From a bacterium (GTDB lineage: Bacteria > Bacteroidota > Bacteroidia > Flavobacteriales_D > Crocinitomicaceae), in the NCBI GenBank assembly GCA_024742305.1, contig JANSYQ010000003.1, positions 124,001-188,000 of the forward strand: a DNA stretch of 64,000 nt. Reading direction: 5' to 3'. This document shows, in pieces, positions 1 through 9,500 of this stretch; within the stretch, counting starts at the first letter, position 1, and each line of letters begins with the position of its first letter. A program made the translations under genes and the position numbers. The notes under the pieces are model-generated. The model was not told the DNA's origin. It worked only from the letters and a program-made list of their open reading frames with translations, and searched no databases.

Positions 1-1
1 C

Positions 2-382
2 AATTTTGAAAATAAGTATAGAGAGGATTTCATCGGTTTTATGAAGGAATACAATTCCATCAACCTTTGGACAAAATTCAAGACGCTTCCCGAAGCTGAC
101 CGGAAAGACCTAAAGCTTATCAACTCGATGCGCCATTACGACCATACGGTGAACGTAAAATGGGTGATGCACCACTTCAACGCGGCGCGGAAATATTTGG
201 AAAGCGGAAAAGAAGCAGTAGAAGCCACAGGTGGAAGCGAATGGCAGAAATACATGCACCCGCGTTATCAAAGACGTATTTTCTTCCCAGAACTATGGAC
301 TGAAGAAGAAATGGAGAATTGGGGAGTAGATAATTTGGAAGATCACGCCGACTTATCAGATGCCAGTCAAATTCGATTGTAA
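2..382 (+). CDS. tryptophan 2,3-dioxygenase, C-terminal part (5' end outside window)
   Basis: Heme dioxygenase that opens the indole ring of L-tryptophan to N-formylkynurenine, the first step of the kynurenine pathway. The reading frame is open from base 2, upstream of the first ATG at 41, so the gene enters from the left edge and only about 126 C-terminal residues are present. Family signs are the helical stretch around [14 protein letters not shown], the run [14 protein letters not shown], and the glycine motif ATGGS, which in known enzymes of this family helps hold the substrate. The tail around [11 protein letters not shown] matches the long-tailed form of the enzyme as I remember it from Bacteroidetes. 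The stop lies 37 bases before purE, so the two could be co-transcribed. The heme ligand and active-site histidine are not in the visible part. Confidence 0.85.
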   Translation, partial: NFENKYREDFIGFMKEYNSINLWTKFKTLPEADRKDLKLINSMRHYDHTVNVKWVMHHFNAARKYLESGKEAVEATGGSEWQKYMHPRYQRRIFFPELWTEEEMENWGVDNLEDHADLSDASQIRL

Positions 383-419
383 TTGCTTTTCTTTGTACCA
401 AATAAAAGAATTAATAGAT

Positions 420-926
420 ATGCCGAAAGTTGGAATTATCATGGGAAGTACAAGCGATCTGCCAATCATGCAGGATGCTGCGGAGGTTTTAAAGGATTTT
501 GGAATTCAGTATGAAATCAATGTAGTTTCAGCTCATCGTACACCCGAATTAATGGTTGAATACGCTCAAAACGCTCATAAGCGCGGTGTTAATGTAATTA
601 TCGCTGGAGCGGGTGGAGCGGCGCATCTTCCAGGAATGACAGCTTCTTTGACTTCTCTTCCGGTAATTGGCGTTCCTATTAAGTCCAGTAATTCAATCGA
701 TGGTTGGGACAGTATTCTTTCTATTCTTCAAATGCCCAATGGCATTCCGGTTGCCACTGTAGCTTTGAACGCTGCGAAAAATGCTGGACTTCTCGCAGTG
801 AGAATACTAGCTGCATCCAACGATCATATTTTGGCGCAAGTTGATGAGTACGCTGAGACGATGAAACAACGTGTATTGAAAAGCAACGAAGATGTTCAAA
901 ACCCGTATCGCGACGACGAGGACTGA
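420..926 (+). CDS. purE: N5-carboxyaminoimidazole ribonucleotide mutase PurE
   Basis: Converts N5-CAIR to CAIR in de novo purine synthesis in the cytoplasm. The 168-residue protein has the class I PurE length and motifs: the GSTSDLP phosphate loop near residues 9-15, SAHRTPE near 37-43 with the conserved His39-Arg40, and the glycine-rich [12 protein letters not shown] loop. I chose the ATG at 420 because it begins directly at the [10 protein letters not shown] core; an in-frame codon at 360 would overlap the upstream dioxygenase and add 20 unrelated residues. No purK follows; the next gene is on the other strand with its stop 12 bases away, so the two are convergent. Nothing is missing in the active site. 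Confidence 0.96.
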   Translation: MPKVGIIMGSTSDLPIMQDAAEVLKDFGIQYEINVVSAHRTPELMVEYAQNAHKRGVNVIIAGAGGAAHLPGMTASLTSLPVIGVPIKSSNSIDGWDSILSILQMPNGIPVATVALNAAKNAGLLAVRILAASNDHILAQVDEYAETMKQRVLKSNEDVQNPYRDDED

Positions 927-938
927 TCTTTACTTTGT

Positions 939-2207
939 CTATTCATAATACAGCAAATACTTCTCACGCATCTTTTTGTAAGCATTCAACTGGGCTTGCC
1001 AGGTTTGACGAATTTCTGCTTCCGACTTTCCTTGTTCGAGTAAGTTGAGGATATCACCACGTCCATACAAAAGAAAAAACATGCGTGTTTTCTTACCGCG
1101 GAACAAGTCGCGATTCATTTTTTCGTAAGCATCAAGGAGAAAGCTGAGGTCCAGTTCGTTCATTTTAACGTACTTCTTTGGGTCGGGTTTTACTCCGTAG
1201 CACAATTCCCCGTTGTGCTTGGGATCCTTTGCACCAAAATCGGGTTCCGGTGTAAATGAATAGCCCAGCGAATCAGGAAAGCTAGGATGACCGTAGTGTT
1301 CAAATGGATATGGTGTTCCACGTCCAACTGTGACGTCTGTCGCTTCTAGCAAACACAAACTTGGATACAACGCTATGGACAAATCTGAGCGAAGGTTGGG
1401 CGATGGGCGCACTTCAATGCACCATTCAGAACTGTGGTAGTAGTAATCGCACTTTACAACGGTCAAATCGCATTGAATTCCGCCTTGCAGCCACTTCTCA
1501 CCGTTGATCATGGTTCCGTACTCACCAATGGTCATTCCATGAACAATCGGCACGGGATGCATTCCAACAAATGATTTGAATTGTGGCTCCAATACGGGGC
1601 CGTCTACATAATGTCCGTTGGGGTTCGGTCGATCCAAAATAATCACCGAAATTCCTTGCTCGGCACAAGCTTCCATAACATAATGCAAAGTTGATATATA
1701 CGTGTAGAATCGAACTCCGACATCCTGAATATCAAATACGACAACGTCTACTCCGCTCAATTGCGATGCACTCGGTTTTTTATTTTTTCCATACAATGAC
1801 ACCACGGAGACACCCGTTTGTTGATCTACTCCATTTGCCACGTATTCGCCGGCATTTGCTTCTCCACGAAAGCCGTGCTCAGGGGCAAAAACTTTGGTGA
1901 TGTTAATGCCACGACTGATCAAGGTATCCACCAAATGAACACCTTCCACCAGGGAAGTTTGGTTCCCAACGATGGCAACATTTTTTCCTTTTAGCGAATC
2001 CAAATAAGTGCTCATTTTGGAAGCTCCAGTTTGAGGAACCTCCGTTAATTGACCCTCACCATCCTTTAGACCATCAGCTAGGCTTTCGGATGCCCCCGAC
2101 TTCGCATTACAGGAAAAAATCAAAAAAATAAAAATGCTTTTCAGGCAGAAAAGCTTTGCGTACTTTAGCCGAAAACCAGTCACTTTATTGGCATTTGAAT
2201 ATTTCAT
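939..2207 (-). CDS. exo-beta-N-acetylmuramidase NamZ-like (DUF1343) lipoprotein
   Basis: DUF1343 family. Characterised members (NamZ, glycoside hydrolase family GH171) remove terminal N-acetylmuramic acid from peptidoglycan fragments, so a role in cell-wall turnover is likely. Recognisable segments are VAIVGNQTS, the APEHGFRG loop, VVVFDIQDVGVRFYTY, LDRPNPNGHYVDGP and RPSPNLRS, in the order usual for the family. The N-terminus has a hydrophobic stretch ending in IFSC, which looks like a lipoprotein signal although the basic N-region is long. The ATG at 2207 gives 422 residues; an ATG at 2225 is also possible. Either start overlaps the 5' end of the divergent permease gene, which is unusual. 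The function is inferred from the family; the signal peptide is read from sequence. Confidence 0.85.
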   Translation of the reverse strand: MKYSNANKVTGFRLKYAKLFCLKSIFIFLIFSCNAKSGASESLADGLKDGEGQLTEVPQTGASKMSTYLDSLKGKNVAIVGNQTSLVEGVHLVDTLISRGINITKVFAPEHGFRGEANAGEYVANGVDQQTGVSVVSLYGKNKKPSASQLSGVDVVVFDIQDVGVRFYTYISTLHYVMEACAEQGISVIILDRPNPNGHYVDGPVLEPQFKSFVGMHPVPIVHGMTIGEYGTMINGEKWLQGGIQCDLTVVKCDYYYHSSEWCIEVRPSPNLRSDLSIALYPSLCLLEATDVTVGRGTPYPFEHYGHPSFPDSLGYSFTPEPDFGAKDPKHNGELCYGVKPDPKKYVKMNELDLSFLLDAYEKMNRDLFRGKKTRMFFLLYGRGDILNLLEQGKSEAEIRQTWQAQLNAYKKMREKYLLYYE

Positions 2208-3915
2208 ATCAAGAAGAACGCTCAAGAGTGTTGTGCAAGGTAAGAAAGTTTCCAGACCTATCGTACGGATCTCTATCTACAGCATTGCATTGGCGGTTAT
2301 CGTCAACCTGATCACTCTTGCTGTTGTAACAGGTTTCCAGCAAGAAGTTCGCCAAAAAGTAAAAGGCTTCGGTGCGCACATCTTCATAATGACTGCCAGC
2401 GACTACAGTATTTTCGAAAGTGACCCTATTAGAAAGGAGCAAGCTTTCGTAGAAGAAATCGCTGGACTGGAAGGTGTTTCGTCCATTCATGCCGTGGGAT
2501 ACAAACCCGTTTTGTTTCAGTCGAAAAAGGAAGAAATTGCCTACAAATTACCCAACGGAAAAGACACTTCTGAAATTCAACAGAATGTTTTTGCCACGGT
2601 AATTAAAGGGGTGGAAGACTCTTACGATTGGACCTTTTTTAAGAAACATTTGGTGGATGGTAAAATTCCCAAGTTCGGAGATAGCATATCCAACCAAGCC
2701 TTAATTTCAAAAAAGTTGGCCGATGATCTTCATTTTGAAACGGGGGATACAGTCGGCGCGTTTTTCGTTCGAAACATGCCCATCAAACAGAATTTCATCA
2801 TATCAGGAATTTACGAAACTGGGCTAGAGGAATTTGACAAGAAATTTGTTTTGGGTGATTTACGCTACGTGCAGGTATTGAACGATTGGGGAATTCATGC
2901 GCTAATTGAGGTCAAAGACTCACTTTTAGTGGATTATCCGTACAAGGATTTCCCCGAGATTCCACGGAGTCGGATTGTCCTACAAGCCAATGTTACGGGA
3001 GGAAATGGTTACCACCGCTACGATTGGGGGCGTGGCTTCAACAAGTATTCACAAATTCCCATTTGTCCAACGAACGACACCACCATTCGCTTGATTGCTA
3101 GCGATCATTTGGGGGATTATTTCGCACCCATCGAAACATCAGCTCTTCCTGATACAGCCTACATTAAAATAACTGTGGAGGGCGAACCCTTTGCACCGTG
3201 TAATTGTGCTACAGATGAAACGGGCGAAATTATTCGAGAGTACGATCCAAGCACCGGAAAATTTAGCGTCACGGCTCCTTATAAACGACTTACTTTCGAG
3301 ATTATCCCGGGGAAGAGAAGTTCGGAGCATTACGTGGGAGGATTTGAGGTGAATGTTGACAATTGGGATCAGTTGGATGCACTTCACAAGGAGATTGATG
3401 AGCAGGTTTCGTTCATTCCGAGTCCCTACAACGAGCAATTGAAAGTGACGTCTATCAGGGAGAACGAGAACGACATTTTTGTGTGGTTGGGCTTCTTGGA
3501 CATCAACGTGGTTATCATTTTAGTGCTGATGATCATTATTGGCATCATCAACATGGGGTCCGCCTTGTTGGTACTTATTTTAATTCGATCGAATTTTATT
3601 GGTATCCTCAAGTCCATAGGTGCCACCAACTGGAAAATTCAGAAGATTTTCTTGATTCAAGCATCATTTCTGATTGGTCGCGGAATGCTGATTGGAAACG
3701 TCATTGGGTTAGGGATTTGCTTCGCTCAAAAATGGTACGGAATCATTCCCCTTGACCCAAAAGTGTACTACCTTAACCAAGTTCCTATTGAACTGAATTT
3801 TTGGCACTGGTTATTTCTAAATATTGGTACGCTCTTGGTGTGCGTCATCGCTCTCACGATTCCAAGTCGTGTGATTAGCCGGATAAGCCCGGTGAAGGCG
3901 ATAAAGTTTAATTAG
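2188..3915 (+). CDS. FtsX-like ABC transporter permease (LolC/LolE type)
   Basis: Inner-membrane permease of the LolC/E-MacB superfamily; such proteins work with an ATPase to move lipoproteins or other substrates off the membrane. A membrane segment lies near residues 25-50 (IYSIALAVIVNLITLAVVTG), followed by a large periplasmic domain to about residue 430, then three C-terminal membrane segments (INVVIILVLMIIIGIINMG, FLIQASFLIGRGMLIG, WLFLNIGTLLVCVIAL). The end PSRVISRISPVKAIKFN is typical of FtsX domains. I prefer a TTG start at 2188 (AFEYFISRR follows, as in relatives); an in-frame ATG at 2134 would add 18 residues and deepen the overlap with the divergent gene. No ATPase gene is adjacent, so the partner must be elsewhere. 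Confidence 0.8.
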   Translation: MAFEYFISRRTLKSVVQGKKVSRPIVRISIYSIALAVIVNLITLAVVTGFQQEVRQKVKGFGAHIFIMTASDYSIFESDPIRKEQAFVEEIAGLEGVSSIHAVGYKPVLFQSKKEEIAYKLPNGKDTSEIQQNVFATVIKGVEDSYDWTFFKKHLVDGKIPKFGDSISNQALISKKLADDLHFETGDTVGAFFVRNMPIKQNFIISGIYETGLEEFDKKFVLGDLRYVQVLNDWGIHALIEVKDSLLVDYPYKDFPEIPRSRIVLQANVTGGNGYHRYDWGRGFNKYSQIPICPTNDTTIRLIASDHLGDYFAPIETSALPDTAYIKITVEGEPFAPCNCATDETGEIIREYDPSTGKFSVTAPYKRLTFEIIPGKRSSEHYVGGFEVNVDNWDQLDALHKEIDEQVSFIPSPYNEQLKVTSIRENENDIFVWLGFLDINVVIILVLMIIIGIINMGSALLVLILIRSNFIGILKSIGATNWKIQKIFLIQASFLIGRGMLIGNVIGLGICFAQKWYGIIPLDPKVYYLNQVPIELNFWHWLFLNIGTLLVCVIALTIPSRVISRISPVKAIKFN

Positions 3916-4001
3916 ATTAGACGGAAAGAGGAAAGACAAAAGTTTCTCTTGGACTGAGAACCTCCTGTCGAGATTGAGTCAACTATCCATAGAGGTATAA
4001 A

Positions 4002-4032
4002 AAAATCCGGTAAAATGAATTCACCGGATTTT
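4002..4032. terminator. bidirectional rho-independent terminator
   Basis: Perfect 10-bp stem (aaaatccggt 4002-4011 with accggatttt 4023-4032) and an 11-base loop, with A and T runs on both sides. It lies between the permease gene and the end of the convergent minus-strand operon, so it can serve both. Confidence 0.85.
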
Positions 4033-4055
4033 CAATACAAATTATTGTGCCGAAT

Positions 4056-5564
4056 TTATTCTGTCTCTAATCGAACGAATTGATACGGTTCATACTTGCT
4101 CGTATTCCCTGCATCTTCTTCGTAAGCAGGACCATCAACTTTTGATGAAACAATAACAATGTTCACCTTACTAGCGTAATCTTTTTTGAAGTAATCCAAT
4201 AAGTCGTACTTCATATTTTCCGCTCGTTTGTTGGCAAGTTTTTCGTTGCTTCCAAACGTTTGTGTTGGTACTGTTGAAGCCGATGAATAGATATTGATCG
4301 TAATCGACGTTCTTCCTGCATCCAAATCTTTCTTGATTGATTTCAAGAACTTTTTCAAGTCACCTCTTTTGGTTGACAATTTGTTCTTGTTATAAGCAAA
4401 ATTGTGCTTGAAGTTGTAGTTTTCAAACTTCGCAACCACCACAGGTTCGATTACCTTCTCAGGCTCATCCAATGAACACATTGTTGTGGCCACCTGACCT
4501 ACGGCGTCTGTTACGGTTACTGAATAATCTCCAGCTTTCAATCCGAAGATGTCTTCTGAATTATCTCCATTTGACCAATCAAAGCTATAAGGTCCGGCAC
4601 CTCCATTGATGAGTAGATCCACAGAACCGTCATCTCCGCCATAAACACTTACGTTGGTCCCGACACACGAGATAGTTAACGGTGGAGGCGTTAGAATATC
4701 GATCATATAGATATCGCTGCGCTCTCCTTCACGATTGCTGGACCAGTAAGCGCTACTTCCGGTGTAACTGAAGTACGCATCAAATTTCTCAGAGTTGATT
4801 CGGCTCCCAAGGTTTACCGGAGTGGACCAATCCGTCCATCCACCTTGCTTAACACTATAGAAAATATCTGCATCACCTTCTCCACCCATTCCGTTACTGG
4901 AAAAGAACAACGTGTCTGATGAAGCCGTTAAAAATGGAGATATTTCAAAGCCCGAAGAGTTAATGTTAGCTCCCATGTGTTGCGGTGTTGACCAGGTATC
5001 ACCACTTTTTGCCGAGATGTACAAATCTTCCTCACCTAGGGAGTTTGGACCGTTGTAGGAAATGATAATCGCATTTCCAGACTGGTTCACATGGAATCCG
5101 TAAAAATCACCTTCAATGTCCAATCCAGGAATCTCAAGTCTTTCTGGCTTGCCCCATGAACCATTCTTATTCTTGGATGCCGCAATTCCTTTTTGCGTGT
5201 CTTTCTTGCCTGCATACGTATTCAACAAGTAGAGCATATCACCGCTTCCCGACATACCAACAATCCCGTTGTGGAATTTATTGTTTAGGTTGTTGACTTT
5301 TTTCAAATCGCCGTAGCTGCCGTCTTCTTGGCGCATACTTTGCCAAATATCCTGATCGTTCGTTCCTCCTGTGTTTGACTCGTCAAAAGTACGAACGAAG
5401 TAGAGTGTTGAACTATCCGTAGAGAAAACTGGCATGCTCTCTTCAGAGTCCATGCCATTAACAGAACCTGGTAGTTTCAATGGATCTGTATGATCCCACC
5501 ATTGGGCATGAAGTCCAACAGTAACCAAACATCCGATTGTTGCGAGAATAATATTCTTTTTCAT
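4056..5564 (-). CDS. PD40-repeat protein with SprB-type repeat and OmpA-like C-terminus
   Basis: Exported 502-residue protein; signal peptide MKKNIILATIGCLVTVGLHAQ. Residues 30-280 are PD40/WD40-like beta-propeller blades (repeated SSDTLFFSSNG and STPVNLG type strings). Next comes one SprB-type repeat (GGDDGSVDLLINGGAGPYSF, then DWSNGDNSEDIFGLKAGDYS). The C-terminal 110 residues resemble an OmpA-like peptidoglycan-binding fold, with ITINIYSSAS and a KLANKRAENMKYDLLDYF helix, but are degenerate. The order recalls T9SS accessory proteins such as PorE/SprE-associated factors. It is the last gene of a minus-strand operon after a PorP/SprF gene, 19 bases apart, so a role in anchoring or exporting the adhesin upstream is likely. 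The ATG at 5564 was chosen because it starts the signal peptide; an upstream ATG at 5600 would overlap the PorP gene. Confidence 0.78.
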   Translation of the reverse strand: MKKNIILATIGCLVTVGLHAQWWDHTDPLKLPGSVNGMDSEESMPVFSTDSSTLYFVRTFDESNTGGTNDQDIWQSMRQEDGSYGDLKKVNNLNNKFHNGIVGMSGSGDMLYLLNTYAGKKDTQKGIAASKNKNGSWGKPERLEIPGLDIEGDFYGFHVNQSGNAIIISYNGPNSLGEEDLYISAKSGDTWSTPQHMGANINSSGFEISPFLTASSDTLFFSSNGMGGEGDADIFYSVKQGGWTDWSTPVNLGSRINSEKFDAYFSYTGSSAYWSSNREGERSDIYMIDILTPPPLTISCVGTNVSVYGGDDGSVDLLINGGAGPYSFDWSNGDNSEDIFGLKAGDYSVTVTDAVGQVATTMCSLDEPEKVIEPVVVAKFENYNFKHNFAYNKNKLSTKRGDLKKFLKSIKKDLDAGRTSITINIYSSASTVPTQTFGSNEKLANKRAENMKYDLLDYFKKDYASKVNIVIVSSKVDGPAYEEDAGNTSKYEPYQFVRLETE

Positions 5565-5583
5565 AATCTTCAAAGTGAATGTT

Positions 5584-6579
5584 TTAGTCGTTTCTACCAA
5601 TCATTAATCCTAATACCAGCTCGTGCCCACCAGACGAGTAATTGTTGAACTCTGAAATAGAGAAATCGTACGAGTATCCGAGCTTGAATTTCTTGCTTAA
5701 GTTGCATCCAACCATGCCTACTATGGCATCTGTATGACGATACGATGTCGCAAACCAAAGCCATTCTTTGTATTCGAATTGCAATGAACCTTCTACTGTC
5801 ATAGGAGCTGGTGTCATAAATTTCACCAATACTGATGGCATCATGGTCCAAGTATCCGTTAAGTTGAAACGGTAACCTCCCGTGAAGTTGAGATGAATTT
5901 GAGGATCGAAATTTGCCGTTCCTTGACCAAAACGAACGAGGTCAGTGGTCAATTGATCTGCAGAGACTCCGGCGTAAACTCCATCGCCGTAGAAGAAAAG
6001 TCCTGCGCCGATATCCATAAAGTTCAGACTGCTTTGGTTGGCTACGAAATTATCATACGTTGCATCCGGAACTGCTGGCCCCGTATAGCCTTGCATTTGC
6101 GATAAAACCACGGCTCTATCTTGTAGGAAAGTACTGTTGGAGATTCCTAGTTTTGTTCCGAAGGAGATGTTGTAATCTCTTGAAATGGGCAAGTGGATCG
6201 CATATATTCCAGCGAAGGAAATATCACGAAATGCCCCGTACTGATCGGCTACAACCTGTCCTGCAATAGCATGTTTGATTTTACCTGTGTTCACTTTCGG
6301 ACTTGGAATGGGTCCGTAACTGGTACGAAGTGAAGGGTTGTAACGTACTTTGTTTCTAGACAAGACAGTTGACCCGTAGGCGTAAGCAGTATTGGGCGCG
6401 TTTTCAATTCCAACCCACTGCATGCGACCTCCCAAAGTAATGTCTAGGAAATCGTACATACCAGCCGCTCCCGGGTTCACCATAATTTGGTTCCGATTGT
6501 ACTGGCTGTACTGCGGTAACTGCTGAGCAAACGATTGCCCGCTAACACCGACTATAAGTAGTAATAATAGCTTTTTCAT
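5584..6579 (-). CDS. PorP/SprF family type IX secretion outer-membrane protein
   Basis: Outer-membrane beta-barrel protein of the PorP/SprF family. In Flavobacterium johnsoniae, SprF is needed to put the type B adhesin SprB on the cell surface. The 331-residue protein has a signal peptide (MKKLLLLLIVGVSGQSFAQ), the family opening LPQYSQYNRNQIMVNPGAAG and regular amphipathic strands up to the end. It sits 5 bases downstream of the huge adhesin gene on the same strand, exactly the sprB-sprF arrangement. I infer that it is the dedicated partner for that adhesin. The sequence looks intact. Confidence 0.92.
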   Translation of the reverse strand: MKKLLLLLIVGVSGQSFAQQLPQYSQYNRNQIMVNPGAAGMYDFLDITLGGRMQWVGIENAPNTAYAYGSTVLSRNKVRYNPSLRTSYGPIPSPKVNTGKIKHAIAGQVVADQYGAFRDISFAGIYAIHLPISRDYNISFGTKLGISNSTFLQDRAVVLSQMQGYTGPAVPDATYDNFVANQSSLNFMDIGAGLFFYGDGVYAGVSADQLTTDLVRFGQGTANFDPQIHLNFTGGYRFNLTDTWTMMPSVLVKFMTPAPMTVEGSLQFEYKEWLWFATSYRHTDAIVGMVGCNLSKKFKLGYSYDFSISEFNNYSSGGHELVLGLMIGRND

Positions 6580-6584
6580 GGCCT

Positions 6585-9500
6585 TTAATCATTGAGGATG
6601 ATGGAGACTGTTCCCTGTGCAGAACCGCCTTCTTCATCATTGAATTCGATAATATAGTAATAAGATCCCACAGGCAGTAATTCACCGTTGTAAGTTCCGT
6701 CCCATTTCTGTGAATCGTAACCTCCTTCTGGACACTCGAAAAGTTGAGTTCCCCATCGGTTGTATATTCGAACCACATGATTTGGGTAAGCATTAGTTAA
6801 GTTTTCAATTTCCCACACGTCGTGTGCACTATCATCATTTGGTGTGAATGCCGTTGGAATAATAATATCACAAACGTTCACCGTGATAATTACTTCAGCC
6901 GCAGGTCCTTCACAACCATTTAAGGTCTCAGTTACGTAATAGGACGTAGTCCCCACCGTGTTCGTTGGCTGATAGTTATTTGTTGTTGCAAGCACTCCTG
7001 TTAGCGTTGCATCATCGTACCAAGTAAATGTGCCGCCAGAACCTGATGCCGTTAATGGATCAATGGTAGCGGTAGAGCAATATTCTCCACTTGTTCCAGC
7101 TGTCGGTGCCGCTGGAATTGGGTTCACGACAATTGTCTCAGATCCCGAAGCGGTATTACTACATGCCGCATCTTCAATGGATTGAAGTACGTACACACCT
7201 GCTGCATTTCCTAAGTCGATTGGTGATGCCGCTCCGGTTGCTTGTTGCGCTGTTCCATCCAAGGTATAGTTCACTGTCCATGGCGATTGTCCTGTTACAT
7301 CAACCAAAATGTTGTTGATCGCATCTCCCTGACAGTAAGACGCTCCTCCCGAGATAGCTGCTACCGTTGGAAGTTCATTAATGGTCAAATTGAATGACAC
7401 TTCGCTCGAACAGCCATTTGCACCGTCATAAGCGTAGAGCGTAACCGTTCCCACAGTAGTGTAGGTAGCTCCTACCAAGTATTCCGTTCCGGTTCCTCCC
7501 ATTCCTGTCCAATAGGAAGCATTTGCCGTAACGTTGGTTCCTGTAATTGCAGGGAAGACAAATTGAGCACAAACGCTCGTATCAGCAATTGGATCAATCA
7601 CCGGCGTATCAAACACAGTGACATCGATGGTATCCGCTCCCGAACATCCGCTGTTGTCCGTAACAGTGTAAATGAGGTTGTATGTTCCTCCTGTGGCATT
7701 ACTGAAGTTCGGTGTTTGGTTGTTCGTAGCATCCAAAGAACCTGATCCGGCACCGGTCCAATCGTGGGTTGTAAATGTTCCACTTCCTCCTGTTGGGTTT
7801 CCATCCATCGCTAGCACGTTTCCAGCACAAATCTCAGCTGGATTTGGTAAAATACTTGCCGTCGGGTTTGGATTCACCGTCACAGTAGTTGCAGTTGAAT
7901 CAGAACATCCATTGATATCTGTAACAACCACTTGGAAAATTTCTCCGTTCACTACTCCACTCGCTGATGTTGTTCCCGATGTTGGTGTTGCAATTATTGC
8001 ACTACCGTTTAATGAAGTCCAATCCCAAGAAACAGCTACGCCACCGTTTTCCGTAAGGTTTACGGAATTTCCGTCACAAATAGGTCCATCGTTGATGGCG
8101 CCTACTGCAGGTGTTGGATTGACCGCTACTGTCGTCGTAATGGAATCAGAGCATCCGCTTGCATCAGAAATCACGACTTGGAATATTTCTCCGTTGGCAA
8201 CCCCTGTGGCTGTAGTAGTTCCAGTAGTTGGTGTGTTGATCACTGCCGATCCGTTTAAGGACGTCCAGTTCCATGTAGTAGCAACTCCTCCATTCTCAGT
8301 AAGAGTAACGGTTTCTCCAGCACAAATAGGTCCATTGTTAACAGCTCCTACTGCTGGAGTTGGGTTCACGGTAACTGTAGTTGTAACAGAATCTGTACAT
8401 CCACTTGCGTCAGTGATTACGACTTGGAACGTTTCACCATTCGTAACCCCGGTTGCTGTCGTTGTGCCCGCAGTTGGCGTGTTGATTGCTGCAGAACCAT
8501 TCAACGATGTCCAGTCCCATGATACTGCTGCTCCACCATTTTCTGTTAAGGTAATTGTTTCACCGGAACAAATTGGTCCGCTGTTCGTGGCTCCTACCGC
8601 TGGTGATGGGTTTACTGTAATAGTTGTAGTCAATGAATCTGAACATCCATTAATATCCCCAACAACCACTTGGAAAATTTCTCCGTTCACTACTCCCGTT
8701 GCATCCGTTGTTGCATTCGTAGGGGAAGTAATCACAGCTGATCCGTTCAACGAAGTCCAGCTCCAAGTAGTGGCATCTCCTGCATCTTCAGTCAGGGTTA
8801 AAGTTTCTCCAGCACAAATAGGACTGCTTGAGTTAATATTTATCGCAGGTAAGGCATTTACTGCTACGGAAATCGTTTGACTGGCCGTACATCCATTATT
8901 ATCAACTACAGTGTAGTCAAGGTCGTATGAGCCTGCCGTTGTATTGTTGAAAATAGGATTCGGAATAGTTGTATTCGAAAGCGATCCTGAGCCTGAATTC
9001 GTCCAAGTGTGTGAAGTATAAATTCCACTTCCTCCAGTTGGATTTCCATTCATCTGTAAATCCTGACCGGCACAAATCGTTGCTGGGTCCGGTGTGATTC
9101 CTACTGTTGGATTTTCATTGATGGTAATCGTAAAACTAATTTCCGCATCACATGAACCATTACTATCGTACGCGTAAACGGTAATATTGGTAGGCGCCGT
9201 GAAAACAGTATCATCCAAAATTGGACTTACTCCACCCGGATTGTAATAGAATCCGACTCCCGGAGTTAAGTTCGTACCTGTGATCATTGAGTAATCCAAG
9301 GTATAATTTGTATTACAAGTCGTTGTATCTGCAATAAAGTTTATCACTGGAGCTCCTGGATTGATGAGCACTTCACTCGTTACGTTGGATATACATCCGT
9401 TGGCATCCGTGAATGTAACGTTGTATGAACCAGCTCCAAGACCAGTAATGTCTGCTGGAAGTGTTACCGCTTGAGGACCGCCACTTGTTGTTCCTGTCCA

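Noticed and set aside
7672-8880. 402-residue open frame on the plus strand opposite the adhesin repeats
   Set aside because: It is the antisense shadow of the 246-bp coding repeats; its protein repeats with the same period and has no start signal or domain. The minus-strand gene explains it fully.
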